64,000 bases of DNA from Thiosocius sp963753845 (GTDB taxonomy: Bacteria > Pseudomonadota > Gammaproteobacteria > Chromatiales > Chromatiaceae). Under the pieces are notes generated by a model. The model worked only from the letters and a program-made list of their open reading frames with translations, was not told the DNA's origin and did not search any database. Within the stretch, counting starts at the first letter, position 1; each line of letters opens with the position of its first letter. Below are positions 36,185-46,041 of this stretch, piece after piece. The DNA is taken from contig CAVWEI010000036.1 in assembly GCA_963753845.1 (NCBI GenBank), positions 186,001 through 250,000 of the forward strand. The letters are read 5' to 3'. The translations under genes and the position numbers were made by a program.

Positions 36185-36874
36185 TCAGCTTGCGGCCCAC
36201 CAGCTGAACCAGGGCTGAACGCACAAGCAAGTCAGGCCATGGCCGCCAGGTGTTGCGCGCTTGTGCGCGGCGTTGCACAAATGCGTTTCATCGTCATGGC
36301 CCGATCGGGGCAGGGACACAGACCGGTCATTCAGGGCCGGGTTGAGCAGGATTTTCGTACTGACCCAAAAGATACCCAGCGGCACGACCAGTGCCTCGAA
36401 AGCGAAAACAGCCAGCACGATGCCGACACGTACCGCCGGCATCAACAGTTGGTTAACGTCGGCACAGGCGGCAAAACGATTCAGGCTCACGCGAATCACA
36501 AGCAAAACCAGAAGTAACAAGGGCGTTCAGGGAAGAACGATGAAGTTACCCATGAGTTTCATCGACCAGAGCAAGGTGGCGGCGATAAGGGCGGCGGTGG
36601 AAAAGCGTTTGACCGGGTCGTTGAGCGGATCGAGAATCTGGCCGGGCTGTAGCGTCGTGCTGATACCGAGAGAGACGCCGACCTGCATCTCCTGGATCAC
36701 CGAGATGATGCCGTTCAGGGTCCGCGCCACGGCGAACGCCGCAATAACGCGATTGCCCGCATCATTCAACCGCGAATCTCCTTGCACGCGAGAATAGCCG
36801 ATGTTGGACAGCACCAGCATCACCGTGAGCAATACGGCGGGGGCGATGACATCCGGACCGCGCAAACCCTTCAC
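36185..36874 (-). pseudogene. Membrane protein split by one in-frame TGA
   Basis: Two frames in the same phase are separated by a TGA at 36527-36529. The first half (36527-36874) has membrane segments VIAPAVLLTVMLVLSNIGYS and ALIAATLLWSMKLMGNFIVL, plus LQPGQILDPLNDPVKRFS, a motif I associate with an uncharacterised proteobacterial membrane protein family. The second (36185-36520) has LLLVLLVIRVSLNRFA and AVRVGIVLAVFAFEALVVPL. Joined they give about 229 aa, a plausible family length. A single stop rather than broad decay suggests recent inactivation, or sequence error. Confidence 0.6.
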
Positions 36875-37215
36875 GCCGGCCGCCGGTAAATCGAGCGACT
36901 TCGGACCGCCCGATCACAGTGCCAAGGATTTCTTGTCGACCGGCGTGTGGGGCGGCGACAGCGCCGCTGCAGGTGGTATTTCCAAAGGACTCGAGTCAAT
37001 CGCCTGGGATGCTATCGATACCAACCTTGACGTCTGGGGCGTGTTCTGGGTGGACGACCCAAGCTGCGGACCGGTACCGGAATACGGCACCGCCGACTAT
37101 GCAATCGACGAGCAAGGAAGGAAGATCCTAAAGACCGGTGCCGTCTTGCCCCGAGCTTGACGAGTTGCTGACTGGCGATATTCTTGTCCGCTGTTTTTTT
37201 GCGAGTTGACTGTCG
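36875..37215. other. Gap before the BT1 transporter with a possible gene fragment
   Basis: About 340 bases. An open frame to 37160 on the plus strand yields DTNLDVWGVFWVDDPSCGPV and similar text, which reads like the end of a protein, but I recognise no family, and its start region is antisense to the membrane pseudogene. I leave it as an undefined fragment. Confidence 0.35.
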
Positions 37216-38892
37216 ATGGCCCATCCCCCCCGAGAGACCGGATCCGCCAGCCCGCGCGGCAGCGCACCACACCACCGTCTGTGGCACTGGCTGGATCGCA
37301 ACATCTTCGAGCTTGGCCGCGAGATGCGCCTGTCCTACCTGCCACCGCTGATGGTCTATGCGGCGGCCGGCATCTCCGGCCTGACCGGCATCGTCGGGAC
37401 CTTTTTCGTCAAGGACTACCTGAATCTGTCGGCCGAGTTCCTCGCCGCACTGGCCTTCTGGGCCGGGGTTCCCTGGGCCCTCAAGATGCCGCTGGGACAC
37501 CTGGTGGACCTGATCTGGCGCTACAAGTCCGGGCTGGTGTTCCTGGGCGCCGGCATGATCGCCTGCAGTCTGTTCATGATGCTCGGGCTGCTCGCGGCCC
37601 CGGACGCGATGGCCGAGGTCATGCCGGTCGAGGTCTGGTTCGTGTTCAGTGCCCTGCTCGCGCCGGTGGGCTACGTGGTGCAGGACGTCGTCGCCGACGC
37701 GATGACGGTCGAGGCGGTGCCGCGCGTCGATGCACAGGGCGCACCGATCGAGGCCGCGACGCTACGCCTGATGCACACGACGATGCAGACCCTCGGCAGG
37801 GTGGCGATCATCGGTGGCGGCGTATTCGTCTCGCTGTTGAACGTGCTGCTTTTCCAGGACGTGGAGGCGATGCCCGAGTCGCAAAAGGTCGCGACCTACA
37901 TCCGTATCTACGAATACGCGCTGGCCATCCCGATGATCTCGGTGCTCGGCGTCGTGCTGGGCGGACTGATCACGCGCCGCCACCTGCGCCGGCTGCGCGC
38001 CAGCGGCATGGCCCCCGACGAGGCCGCGGAACGGGCCTTCGGACGCGTCGAGGAGACCCGGCCGAACTGGTGGATCCTCGGCGGCGGCCTGGCCTTCGTG
38101 ATCTTTACGATCGCCATGGGACTGAGCGATATCCGTTTCAACAAGGAGATCATCTTTCTCGGCTCGATGGCGATCGTGCTGTTCCTGATGAGCCGGCTGG
38201 TCAGGGTGCTCGAACCCGCCGATCGGCTGGTCCTGGTCGGCACCGCGGTGATCATCTTCGTCTACCGCGCGATGCCAACGCCGGGTGCCGGCCAGACCTG
38301 GTGGATGATCGACCAACTCGGGTTCGATCAGCAGTTCCTGGCCGTGTTGTCGCTGATCAGCAGCGTGCTGACGCTTTTCGGCATGTTTCTCTTCCGCCGC
38401 TTCATGGCGGAGCGCTCGATCGCCTACGTGGTGGTCTTCCTGACAGTCGCAAGCACGCTGCTGTACCTGCCGATCGTGGGTATGTTCTACGGCCTGCACC
38501 AGTGGACCGCCACCATGACCGGCGGCGTCGTCGACGCCCATTTCATCGCCCTGGTCGACACCGCACTGGAATCGCCGCTGGGTCAGATCGCGATGATCCC
38601 GATGCTTGCCTGGATCGCCAATTCGGCCCCCAGTCAGCTCAAGGCGACCTTCTTCGCGGTGATGGCCTCGTTCACCAATCTGGCGCTGTCGGCGAGCCAA
38701 CTCGGCACCAAGTACCTTAACCAGCTGTTCACCGTCACCCGGGAGGTCAAGGACCGAGCGACAGAGGTAATCACCGTCCCGGCGGACTACAGCGAGCTGG
38801 GCTGGCTGATGATCACGGCGATGGTGATCGGGCTGCTGGTCCCGATCGCCGCGGTCGCGCTGATCAGGCTATCGTCGTTCAAGAGCGCCTGA
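37216..38892 (+). CDS. BT1-family (folate/biopterin-like) MFS transporter
   Basis: Membrane transporter of 558 aa with about 12 to 14 hydrophobic segments. The segment APVGYVVQDVVADAMTVEAV is the BT1-family signature, and LSYLPPLMVYAAAGISGLTG plus FWAGVPWALKMPLGHLVDLI agree. BT1 proteins carry folates, pterins or other metabolites in several lineages; here the substrate is unknown. ATG 37216 is used. It is a single-gene unit. Confidence 0.85.
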   Translation: MAHPPRETGSASPRGSAPHHRLWHWLDRNIFELGREMRLSYLPPLMVYAAAGISGLTGIVGTFFVKDYLNLSAEFLAALAFWAGVPWALKMPLGHLVDLIWRYKSGLVFLGAGMIACSLFMMLGLLAAPDAMAEVMPVEVWFVFSALLAPVGYVVQDVVADAMTVEAVPRVDAQGAPIEAATLRLMHTTMQTLGRVAIIGGGVFVSLLNVLLFQDVEAMPESQKVATYIRIYEYALAIPMISVLGVVLGGLITRRHLRRLRASGMAPDEAAERAFGRVEETRPNWWILGGGLAFVIFTIAMGLSDIRFNKEIIFLGSMAIVLFLMSRLVRVLEPADRLVLVGTAVIIFVYRAMPTPGAGQTWWMIDQLGFDQQFLAVLSLISSVLTLFGMFLFRRFMAERSIAYVVVFLTVASTLLYLPIVGMFYGLHQWTATMTGGVVDAHFIALVDTALESPLGQIAMIPMLAWIANSAPSQLKATFFAVMASFTNLALSASQLGTKYLNQLFTVTREVKDRATEVITVPADYSELGWLMITAMVIGLLVPIAAVALIRLSSFKSA

Positions 38893-39050
38893 CGCTGCGC
38901 TGCCCGGCTCATCCCGCCGTCACCGGGGCGGAGATTTGCGGCAGGGAGCTGATCGACACTGTCAATAGCGCTGCTCTTAAGGGGCGGGTGCAGACCCCGG
39001 ATGGCTTCCACCCGGAATCTGCCTTTTAGCGCTTAACGCAAGCTATGTGT

Positions 39051-39215
39051 CTATCTCCCGCGGCCGGAAGCCCGGCCGGCGGGTGGCTTGGGGGCGGGCT
39101 TCGGTGCCGGTTTGGCTGCAGCTGCGGGCTTGCCAGCGGTAGGGTTGCCAGCGGCAGGTTTGCCGGCGGCAGGCCGGGCGGGTTTGTTCTTGGATGAGGG
39201 GCGTTTGTCAGGCAT
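39051..39215 (-). CDS. Small Ala/Pro/Lys repeat protein, 54 aa
   Basis: Peptide starting MPDKRPSSKNKPARPAAGKP with an imperfect AAGKP/AAGNP repeat (PAAGKPAAGNPTAGKPAAA) and an Arg/Gly tail ending RASGRGR. A GAGAGGAATTC sequence lies upstream as a possible ribosome site. Composition resembles histone-H1-like or nucleic-acid-binding basic peptides. A longer in-frame version has no support. Real-gene status is uncertain. Confidence 0.45.
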   Translation of the reverse strand: MPDKRPSSKNKPARPAAGKPAAGNPTAGKPAAAAKPAPKPAPKPPAGRASGRGR

Positions 39216-39793
39216 TTTTGAATTCCTCTCGAAAAAGCGTGATGGCCAGGCGATGTGCGTGGCCGGACAATGGATCGTCATCAAGCAGGTTGAGCCGGGA
39301 GGAGGCGTTGGGTCGCGGGGTCGGCAACGTGAGTACAGACAAACGGCTTGGCACACTCGATGCCCAGACGCCCGCCAAGCTGGCTGCTGCGCGATTAATT
39401 ACTCCTCTTTTTTGCGAGCCACAATAGGCCCAGAGAAATATTTTTTCGCTTCCCTTCGACCGCTTGATTTGCCCGGACTCGCGATGTCGTGTGAGTTGAT
39501 TCGCAAACATCAGGTCAACCCCTCGAACCGTCGTCCGTGGGCACCATTTCTCAAGCACTTAGAACGCGCTTGGGGCGCCTCATTCGTGTCCCTGAGCGTC
39601 CCCCAGGCATTGCCGGTAAAGCCTTGCTCTGATGTGCCTTAGCGAGCTTCAGCCCGCCCGGGAAGTATCGCGCGAGGGGCTGGGCTGGTGCTTTCAGGTT
39701 GCCGACAGGACAGGACTCTGGCCACTGATGGATACTCGCCGTGCTGAAAAAAGTCATCGATGGTCACGATATCGGCTTCGGCAGCACAGAATT
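39216..39793. other. Stretch without a supported gene
   Basis: Several short frames run through these roughly 580 bases on both strands, but none has a recognisable product or clear ribosome site. I see no RNA gene or strong repeat. Confidence 0.4.
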
Positions 39794-41293
39794 TCAGATA
39801 TCCTCGCCGCCTTGTCCGGTTTGAGCTTGTGGGAACACGACCTTTATCGCGACCCCTTTTCCGTTCAACCCGTCGCCCACCGTGATGATCGCATGGTGCA
39901 AGGACGCTATTCTGGAGACCAGCGACAAGCCCAGTCCGCTGCCGTTTGCATTCATCTTTTTTCGACCCGTGCCACGGTGAAAACGATCGAAGACCTTGGG
40001 GCGCTCTTCCGCGGTGATTCCGACGCCGTCATCCGATACTTCTATCCACGCTCTTTCAGCATCCGCACTGACAGAGACAGTCACCGTGCCTCCAGCTGGC
40101 GTGTAGCGCACGGCATTGTCCACCAGGTTCCTCACCAGAACCGAGAGTGAAGCCGCGTCCCCCCTGGCCACAACGGGCTCCGGCGCGTCGATACCCAGAT
40201 CGATATCTCGCTCGAAGGCAAGCTGACTCAGCTCCGAAACGACTGAAACGGCCACATCGTCGAGGCTGACCGAGGCCTTCATCAAGGCATCTGTTTCCTG
40301 CACATCGGCACGGGCCAGCAGCAACAACTGCTCAACGGTATGCGTTGCGCGATCCACTCCTTCAACGGCCCGATCCAGTGATTGCCGCGTTGAAGCTTCT
40401 TCGGACTGCGCGCGCGCCACCTGCAGATGCGTTTTGAGCGCCGCCAGGGGGGTGCGCAGTTCGTGCGCTGCATCTGCCGTAAATTGGCGTTCCCGCTGGA
40501 TAACGGATCTGAACCGCCTAAACAGTTGATTCAGCGCGACGACCAGGCCGTGAATCTCACGAGGCGTGTTCGTATCGTCGATCGCTTCCAGACTATCGGG
40601 CGCACGTTTTGAGACCTCGGTCGCCACACCCTTGAGCGGCGCGAGTGCCCGACCGACCACCAGCCATATCATCACCGCCAGAACCGGCAATGCGAACACC
40701 ATTGGTATCAGGGAATTGCGCGCGATGTAACTCACCAGGCCTGCCCTTATGGCCAGTTTTTCCCCGACCTGAACAACGAATCCTGTCTGATCATCAGTGG
40801 CCCCGTAGACCCGCCAAAGTTCACCGTCGACGAGAACATCGGCGTGACCATCCGGGCCCCGTGGAATCTTTGGTGCGCGGCGATCCTGGAGCATCACGCT
40901 GCCATCTGCGTATCGGGCAACGAAGGCGAGTTCAGCACCATAATGACGGCCTGCCTGGTTCGCGATGCTGACCATTTCGAGTTTCTCCCGAGCCGCCTCG
41001 CTATTGCCCGCGCCCAGGATTCTGGCGAGACGCGGAAAGTCTCCGATTCGCTGAGCCCCAAGTTCCTCCATGATCCCCTGTGCTTGCGATGCCATCTCGT
41101 GTTTTTCATTGACCTCGTGCAACAGCAGGGCCTGAAGGATATGCGCACTGCGGGCGAGGTCGGCATCGAACACCTCTTCCACCTCGTCTTCAGCGGCGCG
41201 ATACACGAGAATGGAAACCACCACCCATATCAGGAAGATGGTGGAAATCAGCATTGTCAGCAGACGCCGCTGGAGGGAGGGGTGTGATGTCAT
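39794..41293 (-). CDS. Sensor histidine kinase, OmpR/PmrB/QseC-like
   Basis: Membrane kinase of 499 aa. The N-terminal membrane segment MLISTIFLIWVVVSILVYRA and a second near residue 190 enclose a sensor loop. A HAMP-like region follows, then the H-box ADAAHELRTPLAALKTHL, N-box LVRNLVDNAVRYTPAGG, G1 VSDDGVGITAEERPKVFDRF and G2 NGSGLGLSLVSRIA. It overlaps the response-regulator gene by four bases. Confidence 0.93.
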   Translation of the reverse strand: MTSHPSLQRRLLTMLISTIFLIWVVVSILVYRAAEDEVEEVFDADLARSAHILQALLLHEVNEKHEMASQAQGIMEELGAQRIGDFPRLARILGAGNSEAAREKLEMVSIANQAGRHYGAELAFVARYADGSVMLQDRRAPKIPRGPDGHADVLVDGELWRVYGATDDQTGFVVQVGEKLAIRAGLVSYIARNSLIPMVFALPVLAVMIWLVVGRALAPLKGVATEVSKRAPDSLEAIDDTNTPREIHGLVVALNQLFRRFRSVIQRERQFTADAAHELRTPLAALKTHLQVARAQSEEASTRQSLDRAVEGVDRATHTVEQLLLLARADVQETDALMKASVSLDDVAVSVVSELSQLAFERDIDLGIDAPEPVVARGDAASLSVLVRNLVDNAVRYTPAGGTVTVSVSADAERAWIEVSDDGVGITAEERPKVFDRFHRGTGRKKMNANGSGLGLSLVSRIASLHHAIITVGDGLNGKGVAIKVVFPQAQTGQGGEDI

Positions 41294-42024
41294 CGCTTGG
41301 GTATCATGTAGCCGATCCCGCGGACTGTCCGGATGAAGTCCTTGCCGAGTTGCTTCCGCAGATGATGTACATGGACTTCCACCGCATTGCTTTCCACGCC
41401 TTCTCCCCAGCCATACAGGATTTCTTCCAGCCGGTCTCGCGATAGCGGAATTCCCGGCCTTTCAAGCAGGGCCTCCAGGATTGCCAGCGCCTTGGCCGAG
41501 AGTTTTACCGGCTGTCCGTTCAGACTGACGCTGCGTGTCGCCGGTTCGTAGACCAGATCACCGTACTCGATCATGGGTGCCGCACGTCCCTGGCGACGCC
41601 TCGATATCGCACGCAGCCGTGCTGCAAGTTCGCCGAGGTCAAAGGGCTTGACCAGGTAATCATCTGCGCCGGCGTCGAGGCCGGCTATCCTGTCCTCCAC
41701 TGTGTCGCGGGCAGTGAGAATGAGAACAGGCAGATTTGAACCACTCGCCCGGAGCCCAGCCAGCACCTCGAGACCGCCTTTTCCGGGTAGCCCGAGATCC
41801 AGCACCATGAGGTCCGGTTCGCCGTCCTGCAAAGCGGCGGCAGCCATCTGCCCATCACGCAGCCAATCGACCGTGTAGCCGGACTGCTCAAGCCCCTGCC
41901 GCACGGCGATCCCGAGCAACTCGTCATCTTCTACCAGCAATACCCTCAAATCCGGATGCCTCCCCAGGGCTGCTTCATGTACCGAGACAGCTGCCCTTAT
42001 ACCTCCGCCTGAGGACTTCACCAT
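41290..42024 (-). CDS. OmpR-type response regulator
   Basis: Receiver plus winged-helix DNA-binding regulator. The receiver has acidic pocket VLLVEDDELLG, phospho-acceptor in DLMVLDLGLPGKGG and lysine in ADDYLVKPFDLGELAAR; the effector domain ends IRTVRGIGYMIPKR. The ATG at 42024 overlaps the upstream sulfatase stop by seven bases, but the usual core starts about residue 26 (TTG 41949), so the true start may be internal. Pairing with the kinase is certain from the overlap. Confidence 0.92.
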   Translation of the reverse strand: MVKSSGGGIRAAVSVHEAALGRHPDLRVLLVEDDELLGIAVRQGLEQSGYTVDWLRDGQMAAAALQDGEPDLMVLDLGLPGKGGLEVLAGLRASGSNLPVLILTARDTVEDRIAGLDAGADDYLVKPFDLGELAARLRAISRRRQGRAAPMIEYGDLVYEPATRSVSLNGQPVKLSAKALAILEALLERPGIPLSRDRLEEILYGWGEGVESNAVEVHVHHLRKQLGKDFIRTVRGIGYMIPKR

Positions 42025-43901
42025 TCGCGCACGAATCGACGACTCTCCTGGACGACCTGATCAAGCAGCGCGGCCTTTGACGCCACGATCTGCGCGCTAA
42101 CCTCGCGGGACGGTTTCTTGTCGCCCGGGCCATACACGTCATAGCGAAAGTAGTCGGCCGTTTTGAAGGGAAAAGAGATCTTCGTATCTCCCTGCTTGAC
42201 TCCCATGTAGGTGTAATTTCCCACCACCAGATAATCCGGTGGCGCAAACAGATTGCCAGCGAGCGAGTAGCTTTCGGGTGGCGTCGTGACTCCCAGATAC
42301 TGCATGATCGTCAGAGGAATCTGCAGGTGCGAGGTTTCGTGCTCGACGGCCTGTGGCTCGTATCCCGGGACGCTGAGCAGCAAAGGGACCCTTATCTGCT
42401 GTTCGGGGAAATAATTGTTGTGCCCGTGTCCCCAGTGACCGTTTTCCATGAATTCCTCCCCGTGATCGCCGGTAAACAGCACAATCGTGTTGTCCAGTCG
42501 GCCACTGGCATCAAGATAATCCAGGAGTTTGCCGACCTGCTGGTCGACATAATGGGCGGCATTGACATAGCGGTCATGAATACCATCGATATTGGCCCCC
42601 AGATTGAGCTTTGCGTAGTTCATTTCCCGGAGATAGTCCGGCCGGATCACCGCACTGCTGGGGAACGTATAGGGCGCGTGCGTCGATTCCAGGAACATGA
42701 ACATGAAGCGCGGATCTGACCTTTGGGAACCTTCGAGCTCCGCTATCATGTTGTCGATATTGTCCCTGTCCCTTTCCCACGCGTCGCCTTTCTGCAGCGC
42801 CTCCATCAGGGTGCCGTCCGGCATATCGTGGAACACCGTGTTGTTCAGTTCAGGATAGGTAAAGCTCTGGCTCGTGCGCAGTGAGAACCGGTAACCTTTT
42901 TCGATCAGGAAATCGATCATCACCGGCCGCACGCGCTGCTCCTCGAAGGCGTACCAGTAAGGCGCATTCAGTCCATAGAACATGGAGAACATTCCCATGC
43001 GGGTACGATTGCCACCACTGTAGTGACGCCTGAAATCCATGGATTTCTGTGCAAACGCCCAGAGATTCGGGGTGATCTGTGGATCAAGCAGATCCCAGCG
43101 AAAGGATTCCGCAGTCAGCCAAATGATATCTGGGTACTGGTCCCTGGGCAGCGAGGTTATGGGTTGCAGGGGGTAGTTCACCTGGCCCGTGGCGACCTTC
43201 AGCTTGTTGGTCGATGCGTGCGTCAAGCCCATACGCTTGAAAAGTCTGTCCGCAGTGCTCTTGAGTTGGAACGGCAGGACAGAGGCGGCCTGCAGATAAG
43301 GTTCCTGCCCTGTGTATCTGCTGTATGCATATACGCCTTCGGTTACCAGGAAGGTAACGAACAGCAAGCTGGCAAGCTTTGTCAGTGAAGGACGCCGGGA
43401 ATGTGCGGGCCGGCCGGGCGATGCAGATCGGTGGCAGGCCGCCAAAACCATGATCAGCCCGATGCCCGCGAGCAATCCCAGTCCGATCAGCGAGCGAGTG
43501 GTCTCCTGGGTTGCCCCTAGTGCCGCCAGCCCCCCGGGTGTGGTCAGGAGATTCCAGACGAAGCTGTTGAAGTGGTATTCGTAGAGCATGAAAAGCTGCA
43601 TGTCGGCAAAAATCAAACCGACCACAACCAGGCCGGCAAGCCATGCGATTGCATAAACGGACATTATCGGCCATGACGATTGGCCAGCCAGACCGGGACG
43701 CAGCAGCAGGGTAGCCAGCTTGACGAGTAGCACGACTGGCAGCAGAAAAATGAAGGCATAACCAAGCGACGACAGGACTGCGTAAAGGTAGACGCCGGGT
43801 TCGTGTGTCTCAATGAACTGCCAATACCGAGACAGCAGTATGCAAAGTGCCAGGAACAAAAAAACGTAGTAACGTCGCAATGCCTGCTGAAGCTGAATCA
43901 T
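42018..43901 (-). CDS. YejM/PbgA-like inner-membrane sulfatase-fold protein
   Basis: A 627-aa protein. The N-terminal five-segment membrane domain (DUF3413-like) contains YVFLFLALCILLSRYWQF and LVVVGLIFADMQLFMLYEY. A periplasmic alkaline-phosphatase-fold domain has DIIWLTAESFRWDLLDPQIT, FRRHYSGGNRTRMGMFSMFY and FTGDHGEEFMENGHWGHG. YejM (PbgA/LapC) monitors lipopolysaccharide and restrains LpxC breakdown in E. coli. Coupling to a two-component system hints at envelope-stress control. A phosphoethanolamine or sulfate hydrolase is the alternative. Confidence 0.83.
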   Translation of the reverse strand: MIQLQQALRRYYVFLFLALCILLSRYWQFIETHEPGVYLYAVLSSLGYAFIFLLPVVLLVKLATLLLRPGLAGQSSWPIMSVYAIAWLAGLVVVGLIFADMQLFMLYEYHFNSFVWNLLTTPGGLAALGATQETTRSLIGLGLLAGIGLIMVLAACHRSASPGRPAHSRRPSLTKLASLLFVTFLVTEGVYAYSRYTGQEPYLQAASVLPFQLKSTADRLFKRMGLTHASTNKLKVATGQVNYPLQPITSLPRDQYPDIIWLTAESFRWDLLDPQITPNLWAFAQKSMDFRRHYSGGNRTRMGMFSMFYGLNAPYWYAFEEQRVRPVMIDFLIEKGYRFSLRTSQSFTYPELNNTVFHDMPDGTLMEALQKGDAWERDRDNIDNMIAELEGSQRSDPRFMFMFLESTHAPYTFPSSAVIRPDYLREMNYAKLNLGANIDGIHDRYVNAAHYVDQQVGKLLDYLDASGRLDNTIVLFTGDHGEEFMENGHWGHGHNNYFPEQQIRVPLLLSVPGYEPQAVEHETSHLQIPLTIMQYLGVTTPPESYSLAGNLFAPPDYLVVGNYTYMGVKQGDTKISFPFKTADYFRYDVYGPGDKKPSREVSAQIVASKAALLDQVVQESRRFVREW

Positions 43902-44144
43902 GCGCTTGCCCCACCAAAATAAATCTGGCGTGACTTTGCGCCGCTGGACTTAAGCCAACCTTAAATTTCGGCTCGCTTTCCAGTACACATGCCTCGAAAG
44001 ATAGACTCGGAACCCGGATCAGAAAGATTTCGACTGCGTCCGATACCCACGAAATGCGCCGGGGTTCTGAATAGAAGCGCGGGTTCAACATGCGCCAGTC
44101 AGCACTAACCTGGAAATCTCACCGGCATTGCACGGAAAACCCGG

Positions 44145-45005
44145 CTAACCCCCCTCAATGGAAGCAAGCGCGGTCTCGATATACAGCTCGCGCAGACGTC
44201 GGGTCATTGCGCCCGGTTTCCCGTCGCCCACGGGTTTCCCGTCGATGGATGTCACCGGCATGACAAAGGTTGTCGCCGAGGTGATGAAGGCCTCATCCGC
44301 ACTGCAGGCCTCTTCGATGCTGAACGGCCGCTGCTCCACGTTCAACTGGTGTTCGCTGGCCAGTTTCAAGACGGCCTGGCGCGTAATACCGGCCAGAATC
44401 TGATTGCCCAGCTGGCGGGTCACCAGGGTGCCTGCGGCGTTGATGATAAAGGCGTTGTTGGAACTGCCCTCGGTCACGAAGCCGTCTTCAACCAGCCAGG
44501 CATCATCGGCCCCGGCCGCCTTGGCCTGCATCTTGGCCATGCAGGGGGCGAGCAGGCCCACACTCTTGATATCTCGACGCTTCCAACGGATATCGTCCAC
44601 CGCGATGACGGAGATCCCGGTACTGGCCTGGGGGCTTGCGACGACACTCTTTTGCTGGGTAAAAATCACCAGCGAAGGCTTTACGCCTTTGGGATAGGCA
44701 AAATCGCGATCGGCGACACCGCGCGTGACCTGCAGGTAGACCAGCCCCTCGTCCAGATTGTTCTTTTCGATCAGTGTTTGCTGTATGACTTGAATCTCGT
44801 CATCACCGGCGGGGGCTGCCATATCCAGTTCATTCAGCGATCGATGCAGGCGCGCCAGATGACCTGGATTGTCGATCAGTTTTCCGCGCAGAACCGACGA
44901 TACCTCGTATACACCGTCGGCAAACAGGAACCCACGGTCAAACACCGATACCCTGGCCTGCTCTTCCGGCAGGTATTCACCATTGACATAAACGATCCGG
45001 CTCAT
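44145..45005 (-). CDS. dat: D-amino-acid aminotransferase
   Basis: Class IV PLP enzyme, 286 aa, interconverting D-amino acids with D-glutamate or D-alanine. The sequence starts MSRIVYVNGEYLPEEQARVS with VFDRGFLFADGVYEVSSV. The PLP lysine lies in DDIRWKRRDIKSVGLLAPC, and EGSSNNAFII plus SATTFVMPVTSIDGKPVGDG are characteristic. It follows dgcA by 55 bases on the minus strand, at the 3' end of the D-glutamate gene set. Branched-chain aminotransferase is an alternative, but the context favours D-amino acids. Confidence 0.87.
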   Translation of the reverse strand: MSRIVYVNGEYLPEEQARVSVFDRGFLFADGVYEVSSVLRGKLIDNPGHLARLHRSLNELDMAAPAGDDEIQVIQQTLIEKNNLDEGLVYLQVTRGVADRDFAYPKGVKPSLVIFTQQKSVVASPQASTGISVIAVDDIRWKRRDIKSVGLLAPCMAKMQAKAAGADDAWLVEDGFVTEGSSNNAFIINAAGTLVTRQLGNQILAGITRQAVLKLASEHQLNVEQRPFSIEEACSADEAFITSATTFVMPVTSIDGKPVGDGKPGAMTRRLRELYIETALASIEGG

Positions 45006-45060
45006 TCTCTTTCTCCTGTCCTACCGGACCCGGTCGGGTTGATCTTCATCTCCGGGTCGA

Positions 45061-46041
45061 TCATCCCCACAATTCACGCCGCGGGGGAAAGACCCGGCTC
45101 TGCTCGAATCTGAGTCCCGGCTCCCTGTCTTTCTCCAGGAGCAGAGGCCCGTCCAGATCGACGATTGCAGCGCCCTGCGCCACCAGGGTGGCCGGTGCCA
45201 TCGCCAGCGAAGTGGCCAGCATACAGCCAACCATGATCTGCAGCCCTTCGGCTTCAGCGGCCCTGCGCAACTCGAGCGCTTCAGTCAGGCCGCCGGTCTT
45301 GTCGAGCTTAATATTGATCATGTCATATCGATCCACGAGTCGGCTCAGGGATTCGGTTCCGTGGCATGATTCATCCGCACAGATCGGTATCGGCCGGTGC
45401 AGCGAGCGCAGCGCTTCGTCTTCGGCTGCGGGCAGGGGTTGTTCGATCATTTCCACCCCGAGATTCAACAGCTCGGGTACCATGCCTTGGTAGGTGTCCA
45501 CATTCCAGCCCTCGTTGGCATCCACGATCAGGCGTGCATTCGGCGCGCCCGCGCGAACGCTCCGCACGCGTTCGAGGTCGCCCTGGCCATCAAGCTTGAG
45601 TTTCAACAAAGGCCGATCTGCATTTTCCAGCGCCGCCTTGTACATGTTCTCGGGGCTGTCCAAAGACAGGGTGTAAGCCGTGATCAGCGGCTGTATCGAA
45701 GGCAGCTCCAGCAGCTCCCACACCCGGCGCAGCGTCCTCTTCGCCTGCAGATCCCAGAATGCGCAATCCAGGGCATTACGCGCCGCACCGGGTGGTAGGG
45801 CCCGTTGCAGCTGCACCCGGTCCATCCCCTGCTGGATATCCTGCCTGAGTGATTCGATCTGCTCGATCGCCGAGTCGCGGGTCTCACCGTAGCGCGCGTA
45901 AGGGACACATTCGCCGCACCCCTTGGCACCATCATCATCCAACTCGACCACAACGACTTGGGCGTGGGTCTTGGTGCCGCGCGAAATCGCGAAGCGGCCG
46001 CGGATCGGCCAGGATTCGGCACGGACGGCAAGGCCGGTCAT
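45061..46041 (-). CDS. dgcA: Enolase-superfamily racemase, DgcA-like (dipeptide-epimerase family)
   Basis: Muconate-lactonising subgroup protein, 326 aa. Catalytic elements are PLLKLKLDGQGDLERV (first K pair), the metal ligands in LIVDANEGWNVDTYQGM, IEQPLPAAEDEALRSLH and ICADESCHGTESL, and the second lysine in MINIKLDKTGGLTEAL. Databases often call such proteins L-Ala-D/L-Glu epimerase; next to a DUF1611 gene, N-acetyl-D-glutamate racemase (DgcA) is the better reading. It overlaps dgcN by one base. Confidence 0.8.
   Translation of the reverse strand: MTGLAVRAESWPIRGRFAISRGTKTHAQVVVVELDDDGAKGCGECVPYARYGETRDSAIEQIESLRQDIQQGMDRVQLQRALPPGAARNALDCAFWDLQAKRTLRRVWELLELPSIQPLITAYTLSLDSPENMYKAALENADRPLLKLKLDGQGDLERVRSVRAGAPNARLIVDANEGWNVDTYQGMVPELLNLGVEMIEQPLPAAEDEALRSLHRPIPICADESCHGTESLSRLVDRYDMINIKLDKTGGLTEALELRRAAEAEGLQIMVGCMLATSLAMAPATLVAQGAAIVDLDGPLLLEKDREPGLRFEQSRVFPPRRELWG

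Noticed and set aside
36527..36529. Selenocysteine recoding of the TGA
   Set aside because: No SECIS-like hairpin is evident after it, and the position is inside a membrane protein of ordinary type; pseudogenisation or error is simpler.
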